Below, piece by piece: positions 29,615 through 38,004 of a stretch of 64,000 nucleotides of DNA. Position 1 is the stretch's first letter. The number at the start of each line of letters is the position of its first letter. The DNA comes from JAPLST01 sp964397565 (GTDB lineage: Bacteria > Auribacterota > UBA3054 > JAPLST01), in NCBI GenBank assembly GCA_964397565.1, contig CAYNJC010000004.1, positions 1 to 64,000 of the forward strand. Direction: 5' to 3'. The notes beneath the pieces are model-generated. The model did no database searches, was not told the origin of the DNA, and saw only the letters and a program-made list of their open reading frames with translations. The position numbers and the translations under genes were made by a program.

Positions 29615-29643
29615 TTGACAAGACATGACGAACATGCTATACT
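29615..29643 (+). promoter_or_regulatory. sigma70-type promoter of the HEPN gene
   Basis: TTGACA (29615-29620), 17-base spacer, TATACT (29638-29643), close to the consensus. About 60 bases downstream is GGAGG and the ATG at 29706. Confidence 0.8.
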
Positions 29644-29705
29644 GTCGACAGTCAAATTCTAATTTAGACGTACAATATAGAATGACTAGTTGGAGGAAAG
29701 GATCT

Positions 29706-30503
29706 ATGACAACAAACCTCGATAGATACAAAAAGGATCTTGATTCTCTATTTCTCGTCGCCAAGAAAATGGACGCCGACCTGACGGTGCGCGCCCTTGA
29801 GGAACGGGGCAAGCTCAGTCCAGAACATCAGGAAATAAAGAAGAAATACGAAGGCACGTTTGAGCGAGAATATCAGAGCTGGTACACGGAAGCACATTCC
29901 GTAATCAGACAGATCATTCCCGACAGATTAAAAGAATTTGAGCTGCTTTACCAAGGTGAAGGCAAGCGAAAACAAATTAACGCCACGACCTTTACGATCC
30001 AAGATTGGCTTACTGGCGTTCGATCAAATACGGATTCGTACGGAAAAAAATACTTTGGCGACGTTGCAATCGCTTCCATGCGCTTCCAAACCCAACGAGG
30101 AATCCTATCATCGGCAGAAAAACGCTTTCAGAGCTCATTGTTTGACATCCGCCAACTCGTGCAGGCAGACTTATTCGATTCAGAACTTGATGTATCACGG
30201 GAACTGTTGAAACACGGATTCTTGAGGGCAGCCGGAGCAGTTTCAGGAGTCGTTTTGGAAAAACACATGGGAGAGGTCTGTAACAGCCATAACACACCTA
30301 TTACCAAAAAATCCCCCTGCATATCCGACTTCAATGATGCATTAAAAACTGCCGGTGTTGTCGATGTGCCCACATGGCGGTTTATACAACGACTTGGCGA
30401 CCTGCGAAATTTATGTGACCACAACAAGTCTCGGGAGCCAACAAAAGATGAGATATCCGAATTGATCGAAGGAACATCAAAGATCACTAAGACACTATTC
30501 TGA
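29706..30503 (+). CDS. AT-rich gene for a protein with a C-terminal HEPN-like domain
   Basis: A 265-residue protein. The N-terminal half (1-110) is charged and helical with no family I recognise. The C-terminal half (about 145-265) is helical with FLRAAGAVSGVVLE and the motif RNLCDH (Arg234 to His239). This fits the R-x4-H motif of HEPN ribonuclease or HEPN-like domains common in defence and toxin systems. Base composition is clearly lower in GC than the neighbours, suggesting transfer. It is a single gene with its own strong promoter and GGAGG ribosome-binding site, and no nucleotidyltransferase partner is adjacent. Activity is unproven; DUF4145-type proteins are an alternative. Confidence 0.65.
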   Translation: MTTNLDRYKKDLDSLFLVAKKMDADLTVRALEERGKLSPEHQEIKKKYEGTFEREYQSWYTEAHSVIRQIIPDRLKEFELLYQGEGKRKQINATTFTIQDWLTGVRSNTDSYGKKYFGDVAIASMRFQTQRGILSSAEKRFQSSLFDIRQLVQADLFDSELDVSRELLKHGFLRAAGAVSGVVLEKHMGEVCNSHNTPITKKSPCISDFNDALKTAGVVDVPTWRFIQRLGDLRNLCDHNKSREPTKDEISELIEGTSKITKTLF

Positions 30504-30616
30504 AAAGACTTCCAAGAATCGGTTGCAGGGTACCCTCCACAAAGTGTCGGGTCCCCTGAACCGTGACGTTGGCACATCAGCGGACGACAATGCGCCGCCG
30601 CTCGCATGCGGGCCGC

Positions 30617-32563
30617 TCAGGCCAGCGTCCGGCAGGCGCGTGCGGCATCCGCGATCAATTGCGCCGGCGAGAGGTCGTGACCAATCGCGCGCTGCAACCA
30701 AACCTGCGGCGTCAGGTTGCCTTGGGCACACATGCGTGCCACCTCGCGCGCCAGGTCGTGCGTCGTTAAGTGCGCCCGAATTTGGTGCGCCAGCACATGG
30801 CCAATCACATAATTCGGCAGGTACAGCATCATCCCGATCATGTGCTGGTACGCGCCCAGGAGATGATTTTCATCGTGGCCGAACCAACGCGCAAAATGCT
30901 GCTGCCAGACCTCGTCGCAGATCGTCAGCGTGGCCTGCTGCAATTGTTCCGGCGTCGCCGCGGGATGCGCGTACAACCAGCGCCAGCAGGCCAAATCCAC
31001 CATGCTCGCGCCGGCAATTTCACAGGCGTTCAAATAGGTGTTCAGCGCCATGCAGGCCTCGTAGTGCGGCGGATAGGGCACGCCGACAATCGGCCGCGCG
31101 AATTCCTGGAAGGTGAAGGCAAATGCCTCGGTCACACCCAAATTCGGCACGCCGCGCAAAGCCCGCCGCGGCACATGATGCAAGCTGACCACCTGCTCGA
31201 TGCAGTGGCCTAGCTCATGCATTGCCGTCACCAAACCAGGCCAGTTGAGCATGCCGTTGGCGTGATTCGTGCGCAGGAACGAACGATATTCGGGAAGCGC
31301 CGCCGGGCTGGCATGCCCGCTGCCGCGCGCGGCATCAACCTGAATGTGCGCGGCCAGGAATGCGGCCGTGTCGGCGTCAAAGCCGAGTTCGCGCAGGATG
31401 GCCGGCAATTGCTCCTGCACTGCCTCGAAACGCGGAAAGCGGCGCGTGACGGCCGCGTTCAACTCTGCAATCGGCTCGCACGGCGCGATATTGTTGTAGT
31501 AAATATCGAATGGTTCGAGCGGGCGTTGCAGCCGCTGCTGCGCAAATTGCATGATGATGTCACGCGCGGGTGCGGCCAACAGCTCGGTCAAGACTTGTTC
31601 GATGTGCGCCACCGGTAGTTGATTGTGCAGCTCGCACGCGCGCTGGATGTGGGTCGGGTATTCGGGATAGAATGGATCGGTCGCGCGCGCCAGGGCGAAC
31701 AGGTCATGCCAGACCGCGTAGCGTTGCGGGCCGACCGGTGTTGCCGTATCGACACCGGTCGCGGCCGTGCAGGTGTTGCTGAGCGGCTCCCAGGTTGTCG
31801 CGGCACCGGCCATCACTGCCTGGGGAATCGAGCCGTCGACATGCCGGCCCATCACACGCGTCAGCACGCGTTGGCGCGGCAGGCCGTCGGGCGCGCCATA
31901 GCCCGCGCGGATTTCCTCGCGCACCAGCCAGTGCGCCAGCAATTTCCGCCCGGCCGCAAAGGGCTTGTCGCCGTTGGTCAGGGTGATGCAATCAATCGGA
32001 ATATGAAAATTGTAATAAAATTCCTGGGCGCGCTGATGGGCAACCCGGGCTTGATCATCAAGCTGGCGTGGCAGGCGGTACGCGACCGCGTTGGCCGTGC
32101 GCACGGCGGCCCAGTGCTCGACCGGCCAACGCGCGCCGTCACGGAAGATATCCGCAAACGGCACCGTCGGGAAATTGAGCAAGGCAACAAACGCAAGTTT
32201 GCTGCGGTACAATTCCTCGCGCAGATCCGGCGCGGGTGAGAATTGCGCCAGCAGGTCATCAATGCCGGGGTCATCCGTGCGGGCGACATCCTGCCAGCGA
32301 TGCAGCATGCGGCGGATTTCAGCCAAATGGCCGTGGACATGAAAGACCGCGTCTTCCAGCCGCTCAAGCAGGCAGGCACGCCGGGCATCGTCGCCGACAA
32401 AGCGCGCGCGGACAAACGCGGCGAAGTCGTCGGGCGTGCCGTCTTCCGCGCGCCAGCGCGCGGCAATCTGCGTGATGCCGACGCGCGCGTGCGCCGCGCA
32501 CGGCGTACCGTGCGTCGCGCATAATTCCTGCACAAGCCGTTCAATCTGATCTGGTGTTAGCAT
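30617..32563 (-). CDS. M3-like zinc metallopeptidase
   Basis: A 648-residue, mostly helical protein with the zinc motif HELGH at about residues 448-452 and a downstream third-ligand segment GVTEAFAFTFQEFA. This gluzincin arrangement resembles M3 (thimet oligopeptidase/PepF-like) peptidases. There is no signal peptide, so it probably acts on peptides in the cytoplasm. Overall similarity to the classical groups looks distant. The ATG at 32563 follows GGGAG. It lies downstream of the RRM gene but is separated from it by a terminator-like hairpin. Confidence 0.75.
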   Translation of the reverse strand: MLTPDQIERLVQELCATHGTPCAAHARVGITQIAARWRAEDGTPDDFAAFVRARFVGDDARRACLLERLEDAVFHVHGHLAEIRRMLHRWQDVARTDDPGIDDLLAQFSPAPDLREELYRSKLAFVALLNFPTVPFADIFRDGARWPVEHWAAVRTANAVAYRLPRQLDDQARVAHQRAQEFYYNFHIPIDCITLTNGDKPFAAGRKLLAHWLVREEIRAGYGAPDGLPRQRVLTRVMGRHVDGSIPQAVMAGAATTWEPLSNTCTAATGVDTATPVGPQRYAVWHDLFALARATDPFYPEYPTHIQRACELHNQLPVAHIEQVLTELLAAPARDIIMQFAQQRLQRPLEPFDIYYNNIAPCEPIAELNAAVTRRFPRFEAVQEQLPAILRELGFDADTAAFLAAHIQVDAARGSGHASPAALPEYRSFLRTNHANGMLNWPGLVTAMHELGHCIEQVVSLHHVPRRALRGVPNLGVTEAFAFTFQEFARPIVGVPYPPHYEACMALNTYLNACEIAGASMVDLACWRWLYAHPAATPEQLQQATLTICDEVWQQHFARWFGHDENHLLGAYQHMIGMMLYLPNYVIGHVLAHQIRAHLTTHDLAREVARMCAQGNLTPQVWLQRAIGHDLSPAQLIADAARACRTLA

Positions 32564-32600
32564 GCCGCAACTCCCTTGCTGCGCTATTCGGCAACAAAAC

Positions 32601-32640
32601 GACACCGCCCCGCGCGGGAAACCCGCGCGGGTACGGTGTC
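32601..32640 (-). terminator. strong hairpin, probable terminator of the RRM gene
   Basis: Near-perfect inverted repeat GACACCG...CGGTGTC enclosing CCCGCGCGGG-AAA-CCCGCGCGGG. It lies 26 bases after the RRM stop on the minus strand and before the metallopeptidase start. A U-tract is not obvious. Confidence 0.65.
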
Positions 32641-32665
32641 ATTACAACTACACTGAAAACAGCGA

Positions 32666-33028
32666 TTAGCTGCGCGAGTAGCCGCCGCGACGGTCATCGC
32701 GACCGCCACCGCCACCGCCACGCCAGCCACCGCCGCCGCCGCTGCCGCCAGCGCCGCCAGCGCCGCCAGTGCGACGCTCGGTCATCGGACGGGCATCATT
32801 GACCACCAGGCCACGATTGCCCATTTGGCGGCCATTCAATGCTTCGCGTGCCTTGTCCGCTTCTGCATCGGATGACATTTCGACAAAGCCAAAGCCGCGG
32901 CTGCGGCCGGTGTCTTTATCGGTCACCAATGACACGGAGGCCACAGTCCCAGCTTCCGCAAACAGAGCCTTCAGATCGTCTTCCGTCGTACTGAACGGAA
33001 GGTTGCCTACATACAAACGCTTACTCAT
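32666..33028 (-). CDS. RRM RNA-binding protein with Gly-rich tail
   Basis: A 120-residue protein with a single RNA recognition motif. RNP2 is LYVGNL (residues 5-10) and RNP1 is RGFGFVEM (about 44-51). The tail is rich in Gly, Arg and Ser (about 87-120). It resembles the glycine-rich RNA-binding proteins of cyanobacteria and PVC bacteria, often induced in the cold and thought to act on RNA folding. Its own promoter lies at 33127-33155, giving a leader of about 85-90 bases. Confidence 0.93.
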   Translation of the reverse strand: MSKRLYVGNLPFSTTEDDLKALFAEAGTVASVSLVTDKDTGRSRGFGFVEMSSDAEADKAREALNGRQMGNRGLVVNDARPMTERRTGGAGGAGGSGGGGGWRGGGGGGRDDRRGGYSRS

Positions 33029-33126
33029 CGACTATCCTATGGTGAATTAAGTTCACCCCTGCTAATCATACCTGCACTACTAACAACTAGCAACTGCATT
33101 ACGCAAAGCTGGGATGAATCACAGCT

Positions 33127-33155
33127 AGTATAGCATTTCCAGGTCAAAAAAGCAA
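33127..33155 (-). promoter_or_regulatory. sigma70-type promoter of the RRM gene; gap 33029-33503
   Basis: On the minus strand TTGCTT (33155-33150), 17-base spacer and TATACT (33132-33127) with an upstream TG (extended -10). The rest of 33156-33480 has no gene or repeat I can support. Confidence 0.65.
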
Positions 33156-33503
33156 ATCGGTGCCGGTTTTACCGAAATCCCGCCCCGTAGCCCTGCCGCC
33201 CGTGCCACAAATCCGGCGGGGGTGGCGCGCAACGCATGGCGTTTTTTGGACGACTATTTTACACGGATAATTCTCCGCGGCAACGTGTTACATGGATCAA
33301 TCGCCAATCCGGGCGGTGATGATCCACGGCGGCGACGGGCCTGCCGCATGCAGTGTGCGAGCCATGCGCGCGGCACGATCGGTCAGCACGGCTGGCCGGC
33401 ATAAAAGCGGGCGCACGGCAACCGCATTACACTCGTTCGCCGACCGATTTTTCTTCACGCGGCGGTGTCAATTCTGCGCCAAATCTAGTATAATGCAGAT
33501 GCT

Positions 33504-34724
33504 ATGCAAAAAGGAGAGCTCCTCACCCTGGAAATCAGTGATATCGCGTTTGGCGGCGACGGCGTCGGGCGCGCCGACGGCTGTGTCGTTTTCGTGCCGT
33601 ACACGGCGGTGGGCGACCGGGTGCGCGCACGGGTGCGCGGCTGCAAACGCAATTTCGTCACGGCGGAGCTGGTCGAGATTTGCGTGCCGGGGCCGGCGCG
33701 CGTCGTGCCGCAGTGCCAGTATTATCAAATGTGCGGTGGCTGTCAGTATCAGCATCTCGAGTATGTCGAGCAATTGCGCGCCAAGACCAAGCAATTGCAG
33801 GACATCCTCGCGCGCCTGGGTGGCTTCACCGACGCAGTGCCTATCCGTGCGATGCTGCCCTCGCCGCGCACGCTGCGCTATCGCAACCGGATTGACTTGC
33901 ATCCGCGCGTGGATGGTGTCTACGGTTTTTGCGAGTGCGGCAAATCAAAGGCGATTTTTGCATTGCACGATTGTCCGCTGTTCGAGCTCGCGCAGGATTT
34001 CTCGCGCCATCCATTGCAGCGCACAGATCAACTGTTGGTGGTGCGCACGCATGACGGCGCGCCGTACTGTTATTTCAAGAATGATCACAACGACGTCACC
34101 TCGGAAGCGTTTGATTGCGCCAGCGGTGCGGCGCGCGGCGCGGCATGCAGCACGTACACCGTCGGCGCGCGGCGCTTCACGGCCGCCTATTGCGGCTTTT
34201 TCCAGGTGAACCGCTGGATTCTGCCGCAGTTTATCGAGGTCGTGCGCGCGATGGCCGAGCCGTGCGCAACGGACACCTTGCTCGATGTTTATTGCGGCGT
34301 GGGCTTGTTCGGCCTGTCGTTGGCGCCGGAGGTGGCGCGCGTGATCGGGGTGGAGCATGACGCGGCCTGCATCACCTGTGCCCGTGACAATGCACGCACG
34401 CTGGGCGCCACGGCCGCCGAGTTTCATGCCGTGACGGCGGAACAGTATCTGGCTGATCTGGTCGCGCGCGGCGAGCGGATTGACCTGTGCATCGTGGATC
34501 CGCCGCGCAATGGCTTGACCAACAAAGTGGTTTCAGCCCTCAAGAAACTGCATCCACCCCGGCTGGTCTACATCTCGTGCGGGCCGGACACCTTTGCGCG
34601 CGACGCGCGCAAGCTGTGTGACAGCGGCTATGTCCTGCAGGCCCTGCAACCGCTGGATTTGTTTCCGCACACCAAGCATTTCGAGCTGGTGGCACGCTTC
34701 ACGGCGGCGGCCCATGGCGAATAA
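33504..34724 (+). CDS. RlmD/TrmA-family RNA uracil-5-methyltransferase
   Basis: A 406-residue SAM-dependent methyltransferase acting on uridine in rRNA or tRNA. An N-terminal TRAM domain is followed by a 4Fe-4S cluster motif (CQYYQMCGGCQYQHL, then the Cys of HDCPLF). The SAM site is LLDVYCGVGLFG, the catalytic region IVDPPRNGL and the catalytic Cys lies in YISCGPDT. RlmD or RlmCD-like is likely, but the exact target cannot be assigned. TATAAT lies at 33489-33494, only about 10 bases before the ATG at 33504, so the transcript may be leaderless. It overlaps rnhB by 11 bases. Confidence 0.88.
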   Translation: MQKGELLTLEISDIAFGGDGVGRADGCVVFVPYTAVGDRVRARVRGCKRNFVTAELVEICVPGPARVVPQCQYYQMCGGCQYQHLEYVEQLRAKTKQLQDILARLGGFTDAVPIRAMLPSPRTLRYRNRIDLHPRVDGVYGFCECGKSKAIFALHDCPLFELAQDFSRHPLQRTDQLLVVRTHDGAPYCYFKNDHNDVTSEAFDCASGAARGAACSTYTVGARRFTAAYCGFFQVNRWILPQFIEVVRAMAEPCATDTLLDVYCGVGLFGLSLAPEVARVIGVEHDAACITCARDNARTLGATAAEFHAVTAEQYLADLVARGERIDLCIVDPPRNGLTNKVVSALKKLHPPRLVYISCGPDTFARDARKLCDSGYVLQALQPLDLFPHTKHFELVARFTAAAHGE

Positions 34725-35391
34725 CACAGCACGCTATGCAGCCCTGATCGCGCGCGAAATTGAGCTGCGCCAGGAGGGCTATCGCATGATTGCCGGCGTC
34801 GACGAGGCCGGGCGCGGGCCGCTGGCCGGGCCGGTCGTGGCGGCGGCGGCGCTGCTGTGCTGCGAGCCGGAACAGGCCTGTGCCACCTATCCCTGGCTGT
34901 GCGACATCTTTGATTCAAAACAATTGTCCGCGGCGCAGCGCGAAACGCTGGGCGCCCACCTCTTGCGGGATGACAGTCCGTTTCACGTCAGCACCGGCAT
35001 TGCGCAGGTTGAGGAAATTGACCGCACGAACATTCTACGCGCGACGCATGCGGCCATGCGGCGCGCGCTGGAGGCGCTGATTTTTGCGCCGGAGTATGTC
35101 TTGGTGGATGGCAACCGCCCGATTCCGGCGCTGGCCGCGCTGCAGGAGTGCGTCGTCAAGGGCGATGCGCGCTGTCTCTCGATTGCGGCCGCCTCGATTG
35201 TGGCAAAAGTCACGCGCGACGGCTTGATGCGCGCGTATGCCGGCACCTACCCCGGGTATGGCTTCGAACAGCACAAAGGTTATGGCACTGCGCACCATCT
35301 GCGCGCGCTGCGTGACCACGGTGCGTGCCCTTTGCACCGCCGTACGTTCACGCAGTCTGCGCTGGCACACAGCACGCGCGACCGCGGATGA
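34714..35391 (+). CDS. rnhB: ribonuclease HII
   Basis: Removes ribonucleotides from DNA and RNA from RNA-DNA hybrids. The 225-residue protein carries GVDEAGRGPLAGPVVAAA (the DEAGRG motif near residue 28), FDSKQLS, VDGNRPIP and SIVAKVTRD, all conserved in RnhB. The start at 34714 overlaps the methyltransferase gene by 11 bases and the 3' end runs into yraN, so the three are one translationally packed operon. Confidence 0.95.
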   Translation: MANNTARYAALIAREIELRQEGYRMIAGVDEAGRGPLAGPVVAAAALLCCEPEQACATYPWLCDIFDSKQLSAAQRETLGAHLLRDDSPFHVSTGIAQVEEIDRTNILRATHAAMRRALEALIFAPEYVLVDGNRPIPALAALQECVVKGDARCLSIAAASIVAKVTRDGLMRAYAGTYPGYGFEQHKGYGTAHHLRALRDHGACPLHRRTFTQSALAHSTRDRG

Positions 35392-35398
35392 CTGTGGC

Positions 35399-35761
35399 GT
35401 GGAAGGCGAACGGCGCGCGGCCGAATTTCTGCGCGCCCACGGCTTGCGCATTCTGCAACGCAATTACCGCTGCCGCACGGGCGAGTTGGACGTGATTGCC
35501 GAAGAGGGCACAACGCTGGTGTTTGTCGAAGTGAAAACCCGCCGCGCGGGTGGCGACGAATTGCCCGAAGCAGCCCTGACCGCGGGGAAAAAGCACCGCG
35601 TTTGCAAGGCCGCGCAGCATTTCATGCGTACCTACAAACTGCATGACCGGCTGTTTCGCTTCGACATTGTCGGCCTCGAATATGACGCGGCCGGCGCCTG
35701 GCAGTGCCGCCACTGGCGCAATGTCATCAACTATCGGCGCGGCTTGGCGCGCAGGCATTGA
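35399..35761 (+). CDS. yraN: YraN/UPF0102 nuclease-fold protein
   Basis: A 120-residue protein of the UPF0102 family with the endonuclease-like core GELDVIA and FVEVKTR, plus the N-terminal pattern GERRAAEFLRAHGLRIL. The role in most bacteria is unknown. I chose the GTG at 35399, 8 bases after the rnhB stop. An upstream start inside rnhB in the same frame cannot be excluded because the family usually has a few more residues before GE. Confidence 0.85.
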   Translation: MEGERRAAEFLRAHGLRILQRNYRCRTGELDVIAEEGTTLVFVEVKTRRAGGDELPEAALTAGKKHRVCKAAQHFMRTYKLHDRLFRFDIVGLEYDAAGAWQCRHWRNVINYRRGLARRH

Positions 35762-35840
35762 GCAAAGTACGAAAGTAGCAATGTAGCAATGTTATAAATT
35801 CTTTCGCCGCGAAAGAATTTCCTAACGAGGGAGACCCTAT

Positions 35841-36851
35841 ATGTTTATTGACACCGCTAAAATCAATGTGCAAGGTGGCCAAGGCGGGCGCGGCTGCGCC
35901 AGCTTTTACCGCACCAAAGAAAATCGCCACGGTTCGCCTGACGGTGCCAACGGTGGACGGGGTGGCGAGGTTATCGTGCGCGCCGACCGCAATCTGGCGA
36001 CCTTGATTGATTTTGTCTATCAGCCGCACTATCGCGGCGAAGACGGCGGCAACGGCGGGAGCACGGACAAGCAAGGGCGGCGCGGCGAGACGCTCGTCTT
36101 GCGCGTGCCGGTCGGCACCATTCTGCGCGATGCCGACAGCGGCGCGCTGGTGGCTGACTTGCACGAAGACGGCCAGGAAGTCGTGGTGGCGCACGGCGGG
36201 CGCGGCGGTTTTGGCAATGTGCACTTCAAGTCGAGCACCAATCGTTCGCCGCGCTTTGCCGAAAACGGCGAGCCGGGCGAAACACACGTGCTGGCCTGTG
36301 AGTTGAAAATCCTGGCAGATATCGGCTTGGTCGGGTATCCCAATGCCGGCAAGTCAACCCTGATCACGGCGATCACCCGCGCGCACTCGAAGATTGCCGC
36401 GTATCCCTTTACCACCCTGCAGCCCATTCTGGGCCTGCTCGAACTGCCGGACTTCACCACCGCGGTCATCGCCGACATTCCTGGTTTGGTCGAGGGCGCG
36501 CACGACAATGTCGGCCTGGGTCATGACTTTCTCAAACACATCGAGCGCTGTTCCCTGCTGGTCGTGCTGCTCGACATGGCCGGTGTGGATCAGCGCGATC
36601 CCGCGGATGATTATCGCGTCCTGCTCGATGAACTGGCACAATTCAGCGAGGAAGTCGCCGCCAAGCCGCTCTTGGTGGTGGCCAACAAAATGGACCTGCC
36701 CGAGGCGCGCGCACATTGTGATGCACTACGCGCGCGCTATCCGGCGGTATCGTTTATTGAAGTCTCCGCCCGCGACCGGCTGGGTCTTGACACGTTGGTG
36801 GCGCAAATCATGACCGTCCTGCGCACCACCGCGCCGCCCGCCACCGTATGA
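35841..36851 (+). CDS. obgE: GTPase ObgE/CgtA
   Basis: Essential GTPase of ribosome assembly and stress signalling. The 336-residue protein has a glycine-rich OBG domain (1-158, opening MFIDTAKINVQGGQGGRGCA) and a G domain with G1 GYPNAGKST, the G3 segment ADIPGLVEGA, G4 NKMD and G5 SARD. The C-terminal OCT extension is absent or very short. GAGGG precedes the ATG. The stop overlaps the rluD-like gene by ATGA. Confidence 0.96.
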   Translation: MFIDTAKINVQGGQGGRGCASFYRTKENRHGSPDGANGGRGGEVIVRADRNLATLIDFVYQPHYRGEDGGNGGSTDKQGRRGETLVLRVPVGTILRDADSGALVADLHEDGQEVVVAHGGRGGFGNVHFKSSTNRSPRFAENGEPGETHVLACELKILADIGLVGYPNAGKSTLITAITRAHSKIAAYPFTTLQPILGLLELPDFTTAVIADIPGLVEGAHDNVGLGHDFLKHIERCSLLVVLLDMAGVDQRDPADDYRVLLDELAQFSEEVAAKPLLVVANKMDLPEARAHCDALRARYPAVSFIEVSARDRLGLDTLVAQIMTVLRTTAPPATV

Positions 36852-37792
36852 CCACCACGACGCAGCATACCCTGACCGTGCCGCCGCTCGATGTGCCGCG
36901 CCGCATCGATACGGTTGTCGCCGGGCTGCTGCCGCACCTTTCCCGCGCGCATGTCGCCCATTTGATGCATGAAGGCCTGGTGCTCGTCAATGCCACCCCC
37001 TGTCGCGCCGCCAAACGGGTGAGCGGCGGCGAAACCGTGTTGGTGATCGAGCCGGCCGTGCCGCTGCTCGGCCTTGCACCGGTGGCGATGGCGCTCGATG
37101 TTTTGTACGAAGACGATTGTTTTGCCGTGCTGAACAAGCCGGCCGGCTTGGTCGTGCATCCCGGCGCGGCAACGGTCGAGCCGACCTTGGTACACGGCCT
37201 GCTGCATTGCTATCCCGAACTGCGCCAGCAGACGGCGCACGAACGGCCCGGCATCGTTCACCGCCTGGACCGCGACACCTCCGGCTGCATCGTCGTCGCG
37301 CGCAGCGAGGAAGTCCGCCTGCAATTGCTGCAACAATTCGCGCAGCGCACCGTCCGCAAGGAGTATTTTGCGCTGACCCAAGGCGTGCCACGGACAGAAC
37401 TGCAACGGATCGAGCTGCCCATCGGGCGCAGTGCTAGCGACCGCAAGAAAATGTCGGTGAGCTCGTCGAGCGGACGGCATGCTCTGAGCGAGGTGCAGTT
37501 GCTGGAAGCATTTCACGCGCGCGCCGCGGCATTGGCGGTGCGGATCATGACCGGGCGCACCCATCAGATTCGCGTGCATCTGACGCACATTGGCCTGCCG
37601 GTGCTGGGCGACAGCACGTATGGCAAGGCTGCGCGCGCGTTGAGCGCCGAAGTGGGCGCCGCGCGCCAAATGCTGCATGCCCAGTTGCTGTCCCTGACGC
37701 ATCCGCGCACGGGTGAGCTCATGACGTTTACTGCCCCGCTACCGGCCGACATCTGCGCCGTGCGCGCGCGCCTGCGCGCGCGGTCTCAGTAA
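36848..37792 (+). CDS. RluD-family pseudouridine synthase
   Basis: Converts uridine to pseudouridine in rRNA. The 314-residue protein has an N-terminal S4-like RNA-binding region (about 18-80), then the catalytic motif HRLDRDTSG, whose first Asp after RL is the catalytic residue. GRTHQIRVHL follows, typical of RluA/RluD proteins. It is coupled to obgE by an ATGA overlap. RluD is the nearest family; exact target uridines are not deducible. Confidence 0.92.
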   Translation: MTTTTQHTLTVPPLDVPRRIDTVVAGLLPHLSRAHVAHLMHEGLVLVNATPCRAAKRVSGGETVLVIEPAVPLLGLAPVAMALDVLYEDDCFAVLNKPAGLVVHPGAATVEPTLVHGLLHCYPELRQQTAHERPGIVHRLDRDTSGCIVVARSEEVRLQLLQQFAQRTVRKEYFALTQGVPRTELQRIELPIGRSASDRKKMSVSSSSGRHALSEVQLLEAFHARAAALAVRIMTGRTHQIRVHLTHIGLPVLGDSTYGKAARALSAEVGAARQMLHAQLLSLTHPRTGELMTFTAPLPADICAVRARLRARSQ

Positions 37793-37847
37793 GGATACCG
37801 GGGGCAGGAGAAATGATGAGTGATGAGTGATGAGTGTCAGCGCAGCA

Positions 37848-37933
37848 CTGAAATTTGGCTATAAGGAAAACACCCGCTACACACACCGCAGTCTGATTGT
37901 GCGCGCATCCTAACCCTTATATCGGAATTTCAG
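37848..37933. mobile_element. MITE-like element, family B, copy 1 (short); gap 37793-38004
   Basis: An 86-bp element with inverted ends CTGAAATTTGGCTATAAGGA and TTATATCGGAATTTCAG. Other copies are at 43710-43865 and 50567-50943. Short ATGAGTG/CATCACT-type repeats lie on both sides (37813-37838 and 37970-38003). No gene. Confidence 0.75.
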
Positions 37934-38004
37934 AACGCAGCATTCAGAAGTTGCTGTTCTCTTTTTCTGCATTCATCATTCATCACTCATCATTCATCAT
38001 TTTT

